Source: Dehalococcoidales bacterium (GTDB lineage: Bacteria; Chloroflexota; Dehalococcoidia; Dehalococcoidales; Fen-1064). Taken from it: 40,717 nt of DNA. A program made the translations under genes and the position numbers. The stretch lies in the NCBI GenBank assembly GCA_020342155.1, contig CP070842.1, forward strand, positions 1,637,002 through 1,677,718, read 5' to 3'. Positions 8,988-15,553 of this stretch are shown in pieces (the stretch's first letter is position 1; each line of letters starts with the position of its first letter). Below the pieces are notes generated by a model. That model made no database searches, was not told the origin of the DNA, and saw nothing but the letters and a program-made list of their open reading frames with translations.

Positions 8988-9398
8988 GTGGATAAAAAAG
9001 AGATATTAGAGTTCTTAAATACAAACCGGACCAGTCATTTGGCGACGATGGAAGACGGTGCACCACGAGTTAGGGCCATAGGGATAGTAAAGGCCGACGA
9101 GGATGGCATCTTATTCCAGACGTGGAGAAGTAAGGACGTAGGCAAGCAACTAGAGCAAAACCCGGACGTGGAGTTCTGTTTTAATAATTATGAGCAACGT
9201 GTTCAACTTAGAGTCAGGGGGAAGGTGGAGCCTGTTGAAGACACCGCTATGAAGGAGAAGTTTCTGGAACAGCGACCAAACTTCCAGAAATTAGTAGATG
9301 AAGGTCAGGAACTGGTCCTTTACAGTCTAAAAAATGGACTCGCTCACGTATGGACCTTTCAAAAGAATTTTGAACCGAAAACCTTCGTCAGTCTTTAA
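8988..9398 (+). CDS. Pyridoxamine 5'-phosphate oxidase family flavoprotein
   Basis: The 136-residue protein has the split-barrel FMN-binding fold of the PPOX-related family: N-terminal helix, then 'SHLATMEDGAPRVRAIG', 'ILFQTWRSKDVGKQL' and 'VEFCFNNYEQRVQLRVRGKVEPVED'. Members of this group reduce or oxidise small substrates with FMN or F420, or bind heme; the role here cannot be fixed. GTG 8988 is used as the start, with AGGAG just upstream. An 8-bp inverted repeat (8936-8943 / 8954-8961) without a T-run lies in the short gap before it. A strong terminator follows. Confidence 0.85.
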   Translation: MDKKEILEFLNTNRTSHLATMEDGAPRVRAIGIVKADEDGILFQTWRSKDVGKQLEQNPDVEFCFNNYEQRVQLRVRGKVEPVEDTAMKEKFLEQRPNFQKLVDEGQELVLYSLKNGLAHVWTFQKNFEPKTFVSL

Positions 9399-9423
9399 GT
9401 CAAAGCTTAGACCCGAGAATATC

Positions 9424-9450
9424 AAGGAGAGTATTTTTACTCACCTTTTT
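9424..9450 (+). terminator. Rho-independent terminator after PPOX gene
   Basis: Arms 9424-9433 and 9438-9447 form a 10-bp stem with a single A-A mismatch, closing a TTTT loop, followed by TTT. It lies 26 bases after the stop at 9398. Confidence 0.75.
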
Positions 9451-9535
9451 GATACCCCAAAGTGATGAAAAGGTAAATGCATCTTACGTCCATGCAGACA
9501 TCCCGATGTTTGTTCAATAGCTTTATTTTTACCCT

Positions 9536-9564
9536 TTGACTTCCCACATTCACGGTGTTATCCT
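9536..9564 (+). promoter_or_regulatory. Possible promoter for beta-propeller lipoprotein
   Basis: TTGACT at 9536-9541 (5/6), a 17-base spacer and TATCCT at 9559-9564 (4/6) point to the gene at 9612. A short relative of the 47-bp intergenic repeat (ACATCCCGATGTT, 9498-9510) lies just upstream. Confidence 0.4.
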
Positions 9565-9611
9565 TTGCACGCGATATACAGTCCACCTGACACCGATATA
9601 AGAGGTGTGGA

Positions 9612-10877
9612 ATGGACAAGAAAATCCTATGTGTATTTCTATGTTGTCTGCTTACGTTAACTCTGGTCGCATGGTCTTGTGATGGGGCACCATCCAGTGA
9701 GCAGAGCGAAGAAGAAGAAGAAGAGGAGGAAGAAGAAGAGGAGAAAGAGGAAGAGGATGAGGAAATACCAGCATGCTCAATTACATGGGAGAATGAAGTC
9801 CAAATTACATTTACTGGTGCGCCATCATTCTACCCTTCTCTTGGGATTAATAAAAATACAATACACTTAGCTTGGGTTGACCAGCGGCTTGGAGGAGAAA
9901 ACCGCGAAATCTTTTATAATCGCAGTAACGATAACGGAGTAACATGGCAAGGGTCAGACACAATTATTTCAGATAATCCCCTCTATTCTATTAGGACAGC
10001 CTTTGCTGTGAACGGTGAGACAGTATATCTGTTCTGGCGTGACAACCGTGATGGCAACTATGAGGAATATTTTTCCAAGAGCACAAACGCAGGTATCGAC
10101 TGGGGACTAGAAACCAGAATTACTAATAATCCGGCCTTATCAGGATGCCCGTTCCCCGCTGTATACAACGACACATTAAATCTATTTTTCCGGGATAACC
10201 GTACTGCGACCTTCAAAATCTATCAAAAGCGCTCAGTTGATGGTGGGGTGACTTGGAGTGAGGATACTCTGGTAACACCAGGTGGTATTGAGGCAGAATT
10301 CCCCTTCCCAGCTATTAATGGTAATACAATCCATCTAGTTTGGCAGGATAATCGTAATGGTAATCTCGAGATCTATTATAAGCAAAGCCTAGACGGTGGG
10401 CTCAGTTGGACGCCAGATAGACGGTTGACAAATGAATCTGGGGAATCGAGACACCCTAAAATAGTTGCTCAGGATAGTAACTTACACGTGGTGTGGCGGG
10501 ACAATAGAGATGGGAGTTATGAAGTCTATTACAAGAAAAGTACAGACGGTGGAAACAGCTGGTCGCAGGATGTGAGATTAACACAAAATCCTGGAAAATC
10601 ATTCTGGCCTGTTCTGGCAGTAAGCGATGAGCTTGTCCATCTTCTTTGGTGTGACGAGCGTGATGGAAGACAAGCTCTCTATTACATGTTCTCTACAGAC
10701 AAAGGTAGTACCTGGAGTGCCGAAATGAGGCTCGTTGACTGCGTTCTCGCCCTAAACGCTGATGTAATGAGTGCCCACCCGATTGTGGTAACAGACAAAT
10801 ATGTTCACATCACTTTCAATGATGACCGAACCGGAGAGAATGAAATCTACTATAAAAAGGGAAGGATATCTTGGTAG
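9612..10877 (+). CDS. Asp-box (BNR/sialidase-fold) beta-propeller lipoprotein
   Basis: The 421-residue protein begins with a hydrophobic signal (residues 5-20) ending in LVAWSC; Cys23 is a plausible lipidation site. An almost pure glutamate linker follows (residues 33-51). Next come repeats of about 51 residues with the pattern VHLVW-DNRDGN-EIYYK followed by an Asp-box (SxDxGxTW). Boxes start near residues 105, 157, 208, 259, 310 and 361, with a seventh blade lacking its box at the end. This is the sialidase-like propeller fold, exported and membrane-anchored, probably binding or cleaving glycans. Catalytic sialidase residues (RIP motif, Tyr/Glu pair) are not evident, so binding is as likely as hydrolysis. 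Codon use is more AT-rich than in flanking genes, which suggests transfer. Confidence 0.8.
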   Translation: MDKKILCVFLCCLLTLTLVAWSCDGAPSSEQSEEEEEEEEEEEEKEEEDEEIPACSITWENEVQITFTGAPSFYPSLGINKNTIHLAWVDQRLGGENREIFYNRSNDNGVTWQGSDTIISDNPLYSIRTAFAVNGETVYLFWRDNRDGNYEEYFSKSTNAGIDWGLETRITNNPALSGCPFPAVYNDTLNLFFRDNRTATFKIYQKRSVDGGVTWSEDTLVTPGGIEAEFPFPAINGNTIHLVWQDNRNGNLEIYYKQSLDGGLSWTPDRRLTNESGESRHPKIVAQDSNLHVVWRDNRDGSYEVYYKKSTDGGNSWSQDVRLTQNPGKSFWPVLAVSDELVHLLWCDERDGRQALYYMFSTDKGSTWSAEMRLVDCVLALNADVMSAHPIVVTDKYVHITFNDDRTGENEIYYKKGRISW

Positions 10878-10994
10878 TAGAAACTGGTAGCTATTGTTGG
10901 CGTAGATAATATCCACTACCAAAAATGAGATATTCTAATATTGATTCATGAAGAAAAGCAGCCCAGTGAAAAGATATTATACCCTTGAAGGGCT

Positions 10995-11960
10995 ATGATG
11001 TTTTGTCCAAATTGTGGAAGGGAACAGGTAGATAACCCAAGATATTGTAGTTTCTGCGGTACGAGGATTTCCTTCAGACCAGATGGTTCACCTCATATTC
11101 GATCTAATATACCACCAATATCAAAGTTAGAGGTAACGTCCACTAATAATGCCGCATCTATAGAAGTAAATGAACTACAAAAAGCCGCGGACTACTACAC
11201 CTTAAGAAAAAGCCATCAAAGGTGTGGCATAGTGGATCTAGCACTAAGTACTATTTTTATTGTCCATTTGATAGTAACCGCTACAGTTGGAATTATCAGC
11301 AGAGACGTATTTTCCATTACGATATTCTATGTATCTATTTTGATCGCAGTATCATTATTAATGATCGGAATACTGTCTTTGGTCAGGTCGAGTCAAAGAA
11401 TTCTTCTGTTTTCTGGGATTGCCTCATTCTATATTTTTATCCCTTATGTATATAATATTGCTGTTATAGCAATCGCGTATGATTTTTCAGTCCATGGTGA
11501 CTATGCTGTTTTAGCGAACCTCATAATATCTCTTTCAATGAGTTACCTAGCGTTGACGAATGGGATTTATGTTATCGGTCAATATCGCCTTCTATCAACA
11601 ATCCAATTTGTAAAACCTACTAGTGAGATATTTAAGAAAATGAAAAGTATCGTAGAACCTGTAACCAAATCGAAAGTAAGAAAGCATGAAGATTATATAG
11701 AACTATGCCAGGGCAGAACAATATGGAGAGGCAGGACAATCTGGAAAGGCAAACTGGATGTGCCATATTGCATATTTGTTAATAGAAATACAGCACAAGT
11801 GTTCTTTCTGCGTCCTGAAGAATTTAATATAACATTACGCAGTAAGGTGAGACCACGAAAACAACAGAATATCAAATTCCAAATTAAAGATTCCTACTAT
11901 GACGCTATAATGGGACCAATATCTTGGCAGCGTTATGAGTCGTGGTTAAAATCGATATGA
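10995..11960 (+). CDS. Zinc-ribbon membrane protein of unknown function
   Basis: The 321-residue protein starts with a CPNCG ... YCSFCG zinc ribbon (Cys 4, 7, 18, 21), a linker, then four predicted membrane segments at about 79-101, 105-129, 136-162 and 171-195. A basic cytoplasmic C-terminal domain (about 205-321) ends in aromatic-rich sequence. I do not recognise the family of the C-terminal part. Two adjacent ATGs (10995, 10998) could serve as start, with GAAGG upstream. It is AT-rich like its neighbour, lies 117 bases after it, and is followed by a terminator. Zinc-ribbon/TM proteins of this layout are common in bacteria with unknown roles. Confidence 0.75.
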   Translation: MMFCPNCGREQVDNPRYCSFCGTRISFRPDGSPHIRSNIPPISKLEVTSTNNAASIEVNELQKAADYYTLRKSHQRCGIVDLALSTIFIVHLIVTATVGIISRDVFSITIFYVSILIAVSLLMIGILSLVRSSQRILLFSGIASFYIFIPYVYNIAVIAIAYDFSVHGDYAVLANLIISLSMSYLALTNGIYVIGQYRLLSTIQFVKPTSEIFKKMKSIVEPVTKSKVRKHEDYIELCQGRTIWRGRTIWKGKLDVPYCIFVNRNTAQVFFLRPEEFNITLRSKVRPRKQQNIKFQIKDSYYDAIMGPISWQRYESWLKSI

Positions 11961-12005
11961 TTCAACTAAGTTGGCTTCGTAACTTCGTAATTAGAAGCGT
12001 CCTTT

Positions 12006-12035
12006 GGCAACCTTAGATATTTAGGTTGCCTTTTC
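12006..12035 (+). terminator. Rho-independent terminator after zinc-ribbon gene
   Basis: A perfect 8-bp stem (GGCAACCT at 12006-12013, AGGTTGCC at 12023-12030) with a 9-base loop is followed by TTTTCT. It lies 46 bases after the stop at 11960. Confidence 0.8.
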
Positions 12036-12069
12036 TATGTATATCAATATATCATCCCACAGAAAAAGC

Positions 12070-12116
12070 AAACGGTATCGACCACGAGTACGCATGGCTG
12101 GACAAACATCCCGATG
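12070..12116. repeat. 47-bp intergenic direct repeat, copy 1
   Basis: This 47-base stretch matches 13085-13131 at 46 of 47 positions (single A/C difference at 12081 versus 13096). It lies between the terminator of the zinc-ribbon gene and the promoter of the metallo-hydrolase gene. It can be read in one frame as a short peptide that includes HEYAWLDKHPD, so it may be a relic of a coding sequence; I do not recognise the source. Confidence 0.9.
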
Positions 12117-12150
12117 ATTACTCAACAGAGGCAATAGTGTATTGGTTGTG

Positions 12151-12179
12151 TTGTTACCGTTAAATCAATATAGTATATT
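12151..12179 (+). promoter_or_regulatory. Promoter of metallo-hydrolase gene, probably leaderless
   Basis: TTGTTA at 12151-12156 (4/6), a 17-base spacer and TATATT at 12174-12179 (5/6) place transcription start near 12186, within a few bases of the ATG at 12189. No Shine-Dalgarno sequence is visible before that ATG, which fits a leaderless mRNA. Confidence 0.45.
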
Positions 12180-12188
12180 AACAATATC

Positions 12189-13040
12189 ATGAACTTGACA
12201 TTTTTGGGCACCGGAGCTGCTCCATCAAATCCGTTACCATTCTGCAGGTGTAATAATTGCCAACAGGCTCGAGAACTCGGCGGTCGGAGTTTTAGGAAGC
12301 GATCTTCCCTTCTGGTCAACAATGACCTCATTATCGACCTTGGCCCCGACATCATGTCCGCCTCTTTACTATTTGATGTCGATTTATCCAGCGTTCGATA
12401 TTGTTTACAGACTCACCCACATGGAGACCACTTCGACATTTCAAACCTCTTTTCACGACATCCTGAGTATGCACCGGTGGACGTTCCACCCCTGAGCTTC
12501 TATGCCTCAGCTGTCACATTACAACAAGCTGCGAAACTTGCCGAGGATGAATTATTGGGCGCGAAACTTCTGGACCCCATATATTGCCAGCAGCTAAATC
12601 TGGAGATTCATAAGGTTGAACCATTGCGACCTTTTGATGTCGGGCATTATAAAGTGATAGCGTTTCCGGCAAATCACGGACCTGAAACAAGTTCATTACT
12701 TTATTCCGTATCAGCTGACGGACAGACGATTTTCTATGGCACTGATACAGCGCAAATTCCTGAAGAAACATGGAAAGGATTTCATTTAACCCAAATCAAA
12801 TTTAATATCGTTATCCTTGACCACACGTATGGTCTTGGTTTTGCCAGAGATGATGATCATCTGAACGCGGCACAATTTATTGATCAAGTCGCCAGGATGA
12901 GGAACGAAGGTATTTTGGCTGATAATGCTCGTATCTTGGCTACACACATTTCACACGAAGGAAACCCGGTCCATCCTGAGCTTTCCAAATATGCCGCCAA
13001 AAATGGATACGAAATTGCTTATGACGGACTAAGTATATAA
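12189..13040 (+). CDS. MBL-fold metallo-hydrolase, PhnP/RNase Z-like
   Basis: The 283-residue protein is a metallo-beta-lactamase superfamily hydrolase. The opening LGTGAAPSNPLPFCRCNNC (residues 6-24) with three Cys resembles PhnP-type cyclic phosphodiesterases. The metal motif is THPHGDHFD (H76, H78, D80, H81). Further likely ligands are H163 (ANHGPE), an Asp in YGTDT (185) or DHTYG (211), and H253/H256 (THISH). The likely activity is phosphodiester hydrolysis of a nucleotide-like substrate, but related folds vary. No ribosome site is visible before ATG 12189. The gene and its promoter lie exactly between the two copies of the 47-bp repeat. Confidence 0.85.
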   Translation: MNLTFLGTGAAPSNPLPFCRCNNCQQARELGGRSFRKRSSLLVNNDLIIDLGPDIMSASLLFDVDLSSVRYCLQTHPHGDHFDISNLFSRHPEYAPVDVPPLSFYASAVTLQQAAKLAEDELLGAKLLDPIYCQQLNLEIHKVEPLRPFDVGHYKVIAFPANHGPETSSLLYSVSADGQTIFYGTDTAQIPEETWKGFHLTQIKFNIVILDHTYGLGFARDDDHLNAAQFIDQVARMRNEGILADNARILATHISHEGNPVHPELSKYAAKNGYEIAYDGLSI

Positions 13041-13084
13041 AACCTGCATTCAAAGGTAACTTATTACAGTTTAACAGCGTAGCT

Positions 13085-13131
13085 AAACGGTATCGCCCAC
13101 GAGTACGCATGGCTGGACAAACATCCCGATG
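13085..13131. repeat. 47-bp intergenic direct repeat, copy 2
   Basis: This is the second copy of the repeat at 12070-12116, in the same orientation and 46/47 identical. It starts 45 bases after the stop of the metallo-hydrolase gene and is followed, ten bases later, by a relic of a GyrI-like gene end. Confidence 0.9.
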
Positions 13132-13140
13132 TTCCTTTGA

Positions 13141-13185
13141 TATAAGGGTACATGTTTCGACGATATATACGTGCCAATAATTTAA
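13141..13185 (+). pseudogene. Relic of the 3' end of a GyrI-like gene
   Basis: The frame reads YKGTCFDDIYVPII followed by TAA, echoing the end of the intact GyrI-like protein at 8406 (FKGTND...ELDIYVPII). At the DNA level 13162-13196 and 8886-8920 agree at 31 of 35 positions, including 11 bases past the stop. Upstream frames are interrupted, so only the tail of the gene survives. Confidence 0.65.
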
Positions 13186-13226
13186 GGAAGGCAATATCAT
13201 AACCGGCAAGGAGCGGGAGGTGATGC

Positions 13227-14054
13227 ATGATCGAACTACCAGAAGCCGAAAACCTGTCAAGGCAATTGACAGAGACAGTCGGCGGCAAGAGGATTGCGGG
13301 AGTAGTCGCCGGTCTTTCCCCACATAAGTTCGCCTGGTACCATGACAACCCCAAGGACTATGATGCTCTATTACGCGGCAAAACCGTTGACACAGCTGCA
13401 GCCCGTGGAGGTATGGTGGAAGTAAGCATTGGTGATGCTGTGGCACTTTTCAGCGACGGCACAGCACTAAGGTTTCACACCAGAGATGAACAGCGTCCCA
13501 AGAAGCACCAACTGTTAATCGAATTTGATGACGGCACTGCCATCAGTGCCTCCGTTCAGATGTACGGCGGCCTGTGGTGCTTCAAGGAGGGTGAATTCGA
13601 TAATGCCTACTACGATGCCGCCAGAAACAAGCCCTCGCCTTTATCAGATGAGTTTGATAAGGCATACTTCGATAACCTCATCACTTCTGACGAAGTTCAG
13701 AAACTAAGCGCCAAGGCATTCCTGGCCACTGAGCAGAGAATACCGGGCCTGGGGAATGGTGTCTTGCAAGATATCCTCTACAATGCCCGGATTCATCCGA
13801 AGCGGACGATAACCACACTCACCGATGATGAGACAAAAGCCCTTTTTCACTCTGTGAAGTCTACTCTTGAGGAGATGACTGCACAGAGAGGCAGGGATAC
13901 GACAAGCGACCTGTTCGGTAGGCCAGGAGGGTACGCAACCAGACTCAGTCAGAATACCATTGATAAACCCTGCGCGGTATGCAGCGGAACAATTATCAAA
14001 CAATCGTACATGGGAGGCAGTATCTACTTCTGTGATGGGTGTCAACGGATGTAG
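13227..14054 (+). CDS. Fpg/Nei-family DNA glycosylase-like protein without N-terminal proline
   Basis: The 275-residue protein has the full Fpg/Nei layout. It starts with an N-terminal MIELPEAE block. The H2TH segment contains IPGLGNGVLQDILYNARIHP (about 171-190). The C-terminal zinc finger has CX2C-X16-CX2C spacing (CAVC ... CDGC). However, the residue after Met is Ile instead of the Pro that is the Schiff-base nucleophile in Fpg and Nei. The RGK lysine region reads RGGM. Glu3 is kept. Members with an 'IELPEA' start exist, but their activity is uncertain, so base-excision function should not be assumed; a DNA-binding role is possible. GGGAGGTGAT precedes ATG 13227. Confidence 0.85.
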   Translation: MIELPEAENLSRQLTETVGGKRIAGVVAGLSPHKFAWYHDNPKDYDALLRGKTVDTAAARGGMVEVSIGDAVALFSDGTALRFHTRDEQRPKKHQLLIEFDDGTAISASVQMYGGLWCFKEGEFDNAYYDAARNKPSPLSDEFDKAYFDNLITSDEVQKLSAKAFLATEQRIPGLGNGVLQDILYNARIHPKRTITTLTDDETKALFHSVKSTLEEMTAQRGRDTTSDLFGRPGGYATRLSQNTIDKPCAVCSGTIIKQSYMGGSIYFCDGCQRM

Positions 14055-14115
14055 CGATTCTACATTTTTGATACAGTCAAAGATACGCCGGGCAAAGGCA
14101 CATCGTTAGATTGGG

Positions 14116-14124
14116 TGATATAAT
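14116..14124 (+). promoter_or_regulatory. Extended -10 promoter for MFS gene
   Basis: TGATATAAT at 14116-14124 is an extended -10 element (TG-N-TATAAT) with a perfect hexamer and no good -35 box. Transcription would begin near 14131, about 75 bases before the MFS start. Confidence 0.5.
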
Positions 14125-14133
14125 CATTCAAAG

Positions 14134-14168
14134 CAGGTCAGTGGCGAAAATGCCCTGACTTGTTGTTT
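14134..14168 (+). promoter_or_regulatory. Leader hairpin with T-rich tail, possible attenuator
   Basis: Arms 14134-14145 and 14152-14162 form an 11-bp stem (one G-T pair, one bulged T) closing a GAAAAT loop, then TTGTTT. It would form at the very 5' end of the MFS transcript, between promoter and ribosome site. The tail is a weak T-run, so partial termination or mRNA protection are both possible. Confidence 0.4.
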
Positions 14169-14206
14169 AGAAAAACAATGTCGTTCGGAGGACATTAATA
14201 GTACGT

Positions 14207-15487
14207 ATGGGGCGAAACAGATTCTACGGATGGGTAGCATTAGCCGGGGCAATGGCAGTATATTTCTCCATGTGCGGTAATTATGTATACTCGTTCGGCG
14301 TATTCCTCCCGGTTTTCTCTGAGGAATTCAACTGGAGTCGTACTGCTCTGTCCGGTACACTCACCGCTTCTGAAGTAGCCCATGGATTGATTGGCCCCCT
14401 GGTTGGTATCAGCATCAGCAGGTTTGGTGCCAGAAAAAACATCATTGTCGGTAATACGCTGGCCGCTCTCGGTCTGTTAGGCATGGCCTTTGTTGAAGAG
14501 GTCTGGCATGTTTATCTATTTTATGGAGTACTAGCAGGAATCGGCATTTCATTCGGGTCATTCCTGTCCACTACCGCCATGGTAAATGACTGGTTTATTC
14601 GGCGGAGGTCGTTGGCTATGAGCTTGGTCCTGGCTGCAGGCGGTGTTGGTGGGCTTATATTTCCACCGTTCATCAGTTGGTTAATAACCAGCCTAGGATG
14701 GCAGGTAGCCTGGACATTTCTGGCTGGTATACATCTTATACTGGCGGTAGCTATCGGAGGTGTGCTCGTAAGAAATAAACCGGAGGAAATGGGGCAATTC
14801 CCCGATGGGACTGTCAGTCCAATAGCACCTGGAACAATTACCGAAAGTCCAGGTATCAGTCGAGTCTATCAGACCCCGGTAGATTGGACAGTCCGAGCCG
14901 CGCTACGTACTCGGGCATTATGGTTAATACTTGCCTGCGACCTTACTCTCTGGTTTCCTTTTAGTACCTTAACAATCCATGAGGTAGCGTACCTCCAGGA
15001 TAAAGGGTTCACCAGCTTAACAGCGGCCAGCGCGCTGGGTCTGATGGTCGGAATTAGCATTATCGGTAGATTGCTATTTGGAGTACTGGGTACGAGATTC
15101 GAAGGTAAATACCTGATTGCGGTATGCTTGGCACTAATGTTCACTGGCATGATAATTCTCATGAACGCCCGGACTCTGCCGTTAGTGTATGCATGTTCGG
15201 TACTTTGTGGTATTGGTTTTGGTGGAATGCTCGTTAACGTCCCGGTTATTCTAGGAGCATACTTCGGACGGACACACTATGCACGGATTCTCGGATGGAC
15301 TGCTCCGGTCCTAACGGTCTTTGGTGCCGGGAGTCCCCTGATTGCCGGATTGATTTTTGATGTCACCGGGAGTTATATGCTCGCTTTTCAAGTTGGTGTT
15401 GTCCTGCTCGGGGTAGGAGTCGTACTGGCACTTCTGATTCGACCCCCGAAACCCTCTGTTAGCATACCCGACAGTAGTCACTCATAG
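14207..15487 (+). CDS. MFS transporter, monocarboxylate/oxalate-formate type
   Basis: The 426-residue protein has about 12 hydrophobic segments. The N-terminal half carries the layout of the OFA / monocarboxylate porter family: a 'YGWVALAGAMAVYF' first helix, 'SFGVFLPVFSEEFNWSR' and the loop GISISRFGARK between helices 2 and 3. It is probably an inner-membrane proton-coupled carrier for an organic acid. GGAGGAC lies 13 bases before ATG 14207, a wide spacing, so the true start could be slightly different. The gene is convergent with the FAD oxidoreductase. It may import the substrate or export a product of that enzyme. A related carrier is encoded at 36913. Confidence 0.88.
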   Translation: MGRNRFYGWVALAGAMAVYFSMCGNYVYSFGVFLPVFSEEFNWSRTALSGTLTASEVAHGLIGPLVGISISRFGARKNIIVGNTLAALGLLGMAFVEEVWHVYLFYGVLAGIGISFGSFLSTTAMVNDWFIRRRSLAMSLVLAAGGVGGLIFPPFISWLITSLGWQVAWTFLAGIHLILAVAIGGVLVRNKPEEMGQFPDGTVSPIAPGTITESPGISRVYQTPVDWTVRAALRTRALWLILACDLTLWFPFSTLTIHEVAYLQDKGFTSLTAASALGLMVGISIIGRLLFGVLGTRFEGKYLIAVCLALMFTGMIILMNARTLPLVYACSVLCGIGFGGMLVNVPVILGAYFGRTHYARILGWTAPVLTVFGAGSPLIAGLIFDVTGSYMLAFQVGVVLLGVGVVLALLIRPPKPSVSIPDSSHS

Positions 15488-15491
15488 ATTC

Positions 15492-15520
15492 CTCACTGCC
15501 GAAATTTCGGTGGTTGTGAG
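15492..15520. terminator. Palindromic hairpin between convergent genes
   Basis: The perfect palindrome CCGAAATTTCGG (15499-15510) is nested inside CTCAC/GTGAG (15492-15496, 15516-15520), between the MFS stop and the convergent FAD oxidoreductase stop. There is no immediate T-run on the plus strand, so it is only a probable bidirectional terminator. Confidence 0.4.
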
Positions 15521-15553
15521 TTACAGTCAGGCATTGTTTTAATTTGGTTGTAT

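Noticed and set aside
10871..10922. Inverted repeat TTGGTAGT/ACTACCAA after the propeller gene as a terminator
   Set aside because: The loop is 36 bases long and no T-run follows; it overlaps the stop codon and is probably chance.
12070..13131. Repeats as integron attC sites flanking gene cassettes
   Set aside because: I could not find paired core and inverse-core sites (GTTRRRY / RYYYAAC) in the right positions, and the repeats lack the attC-like imperfect palindrome.
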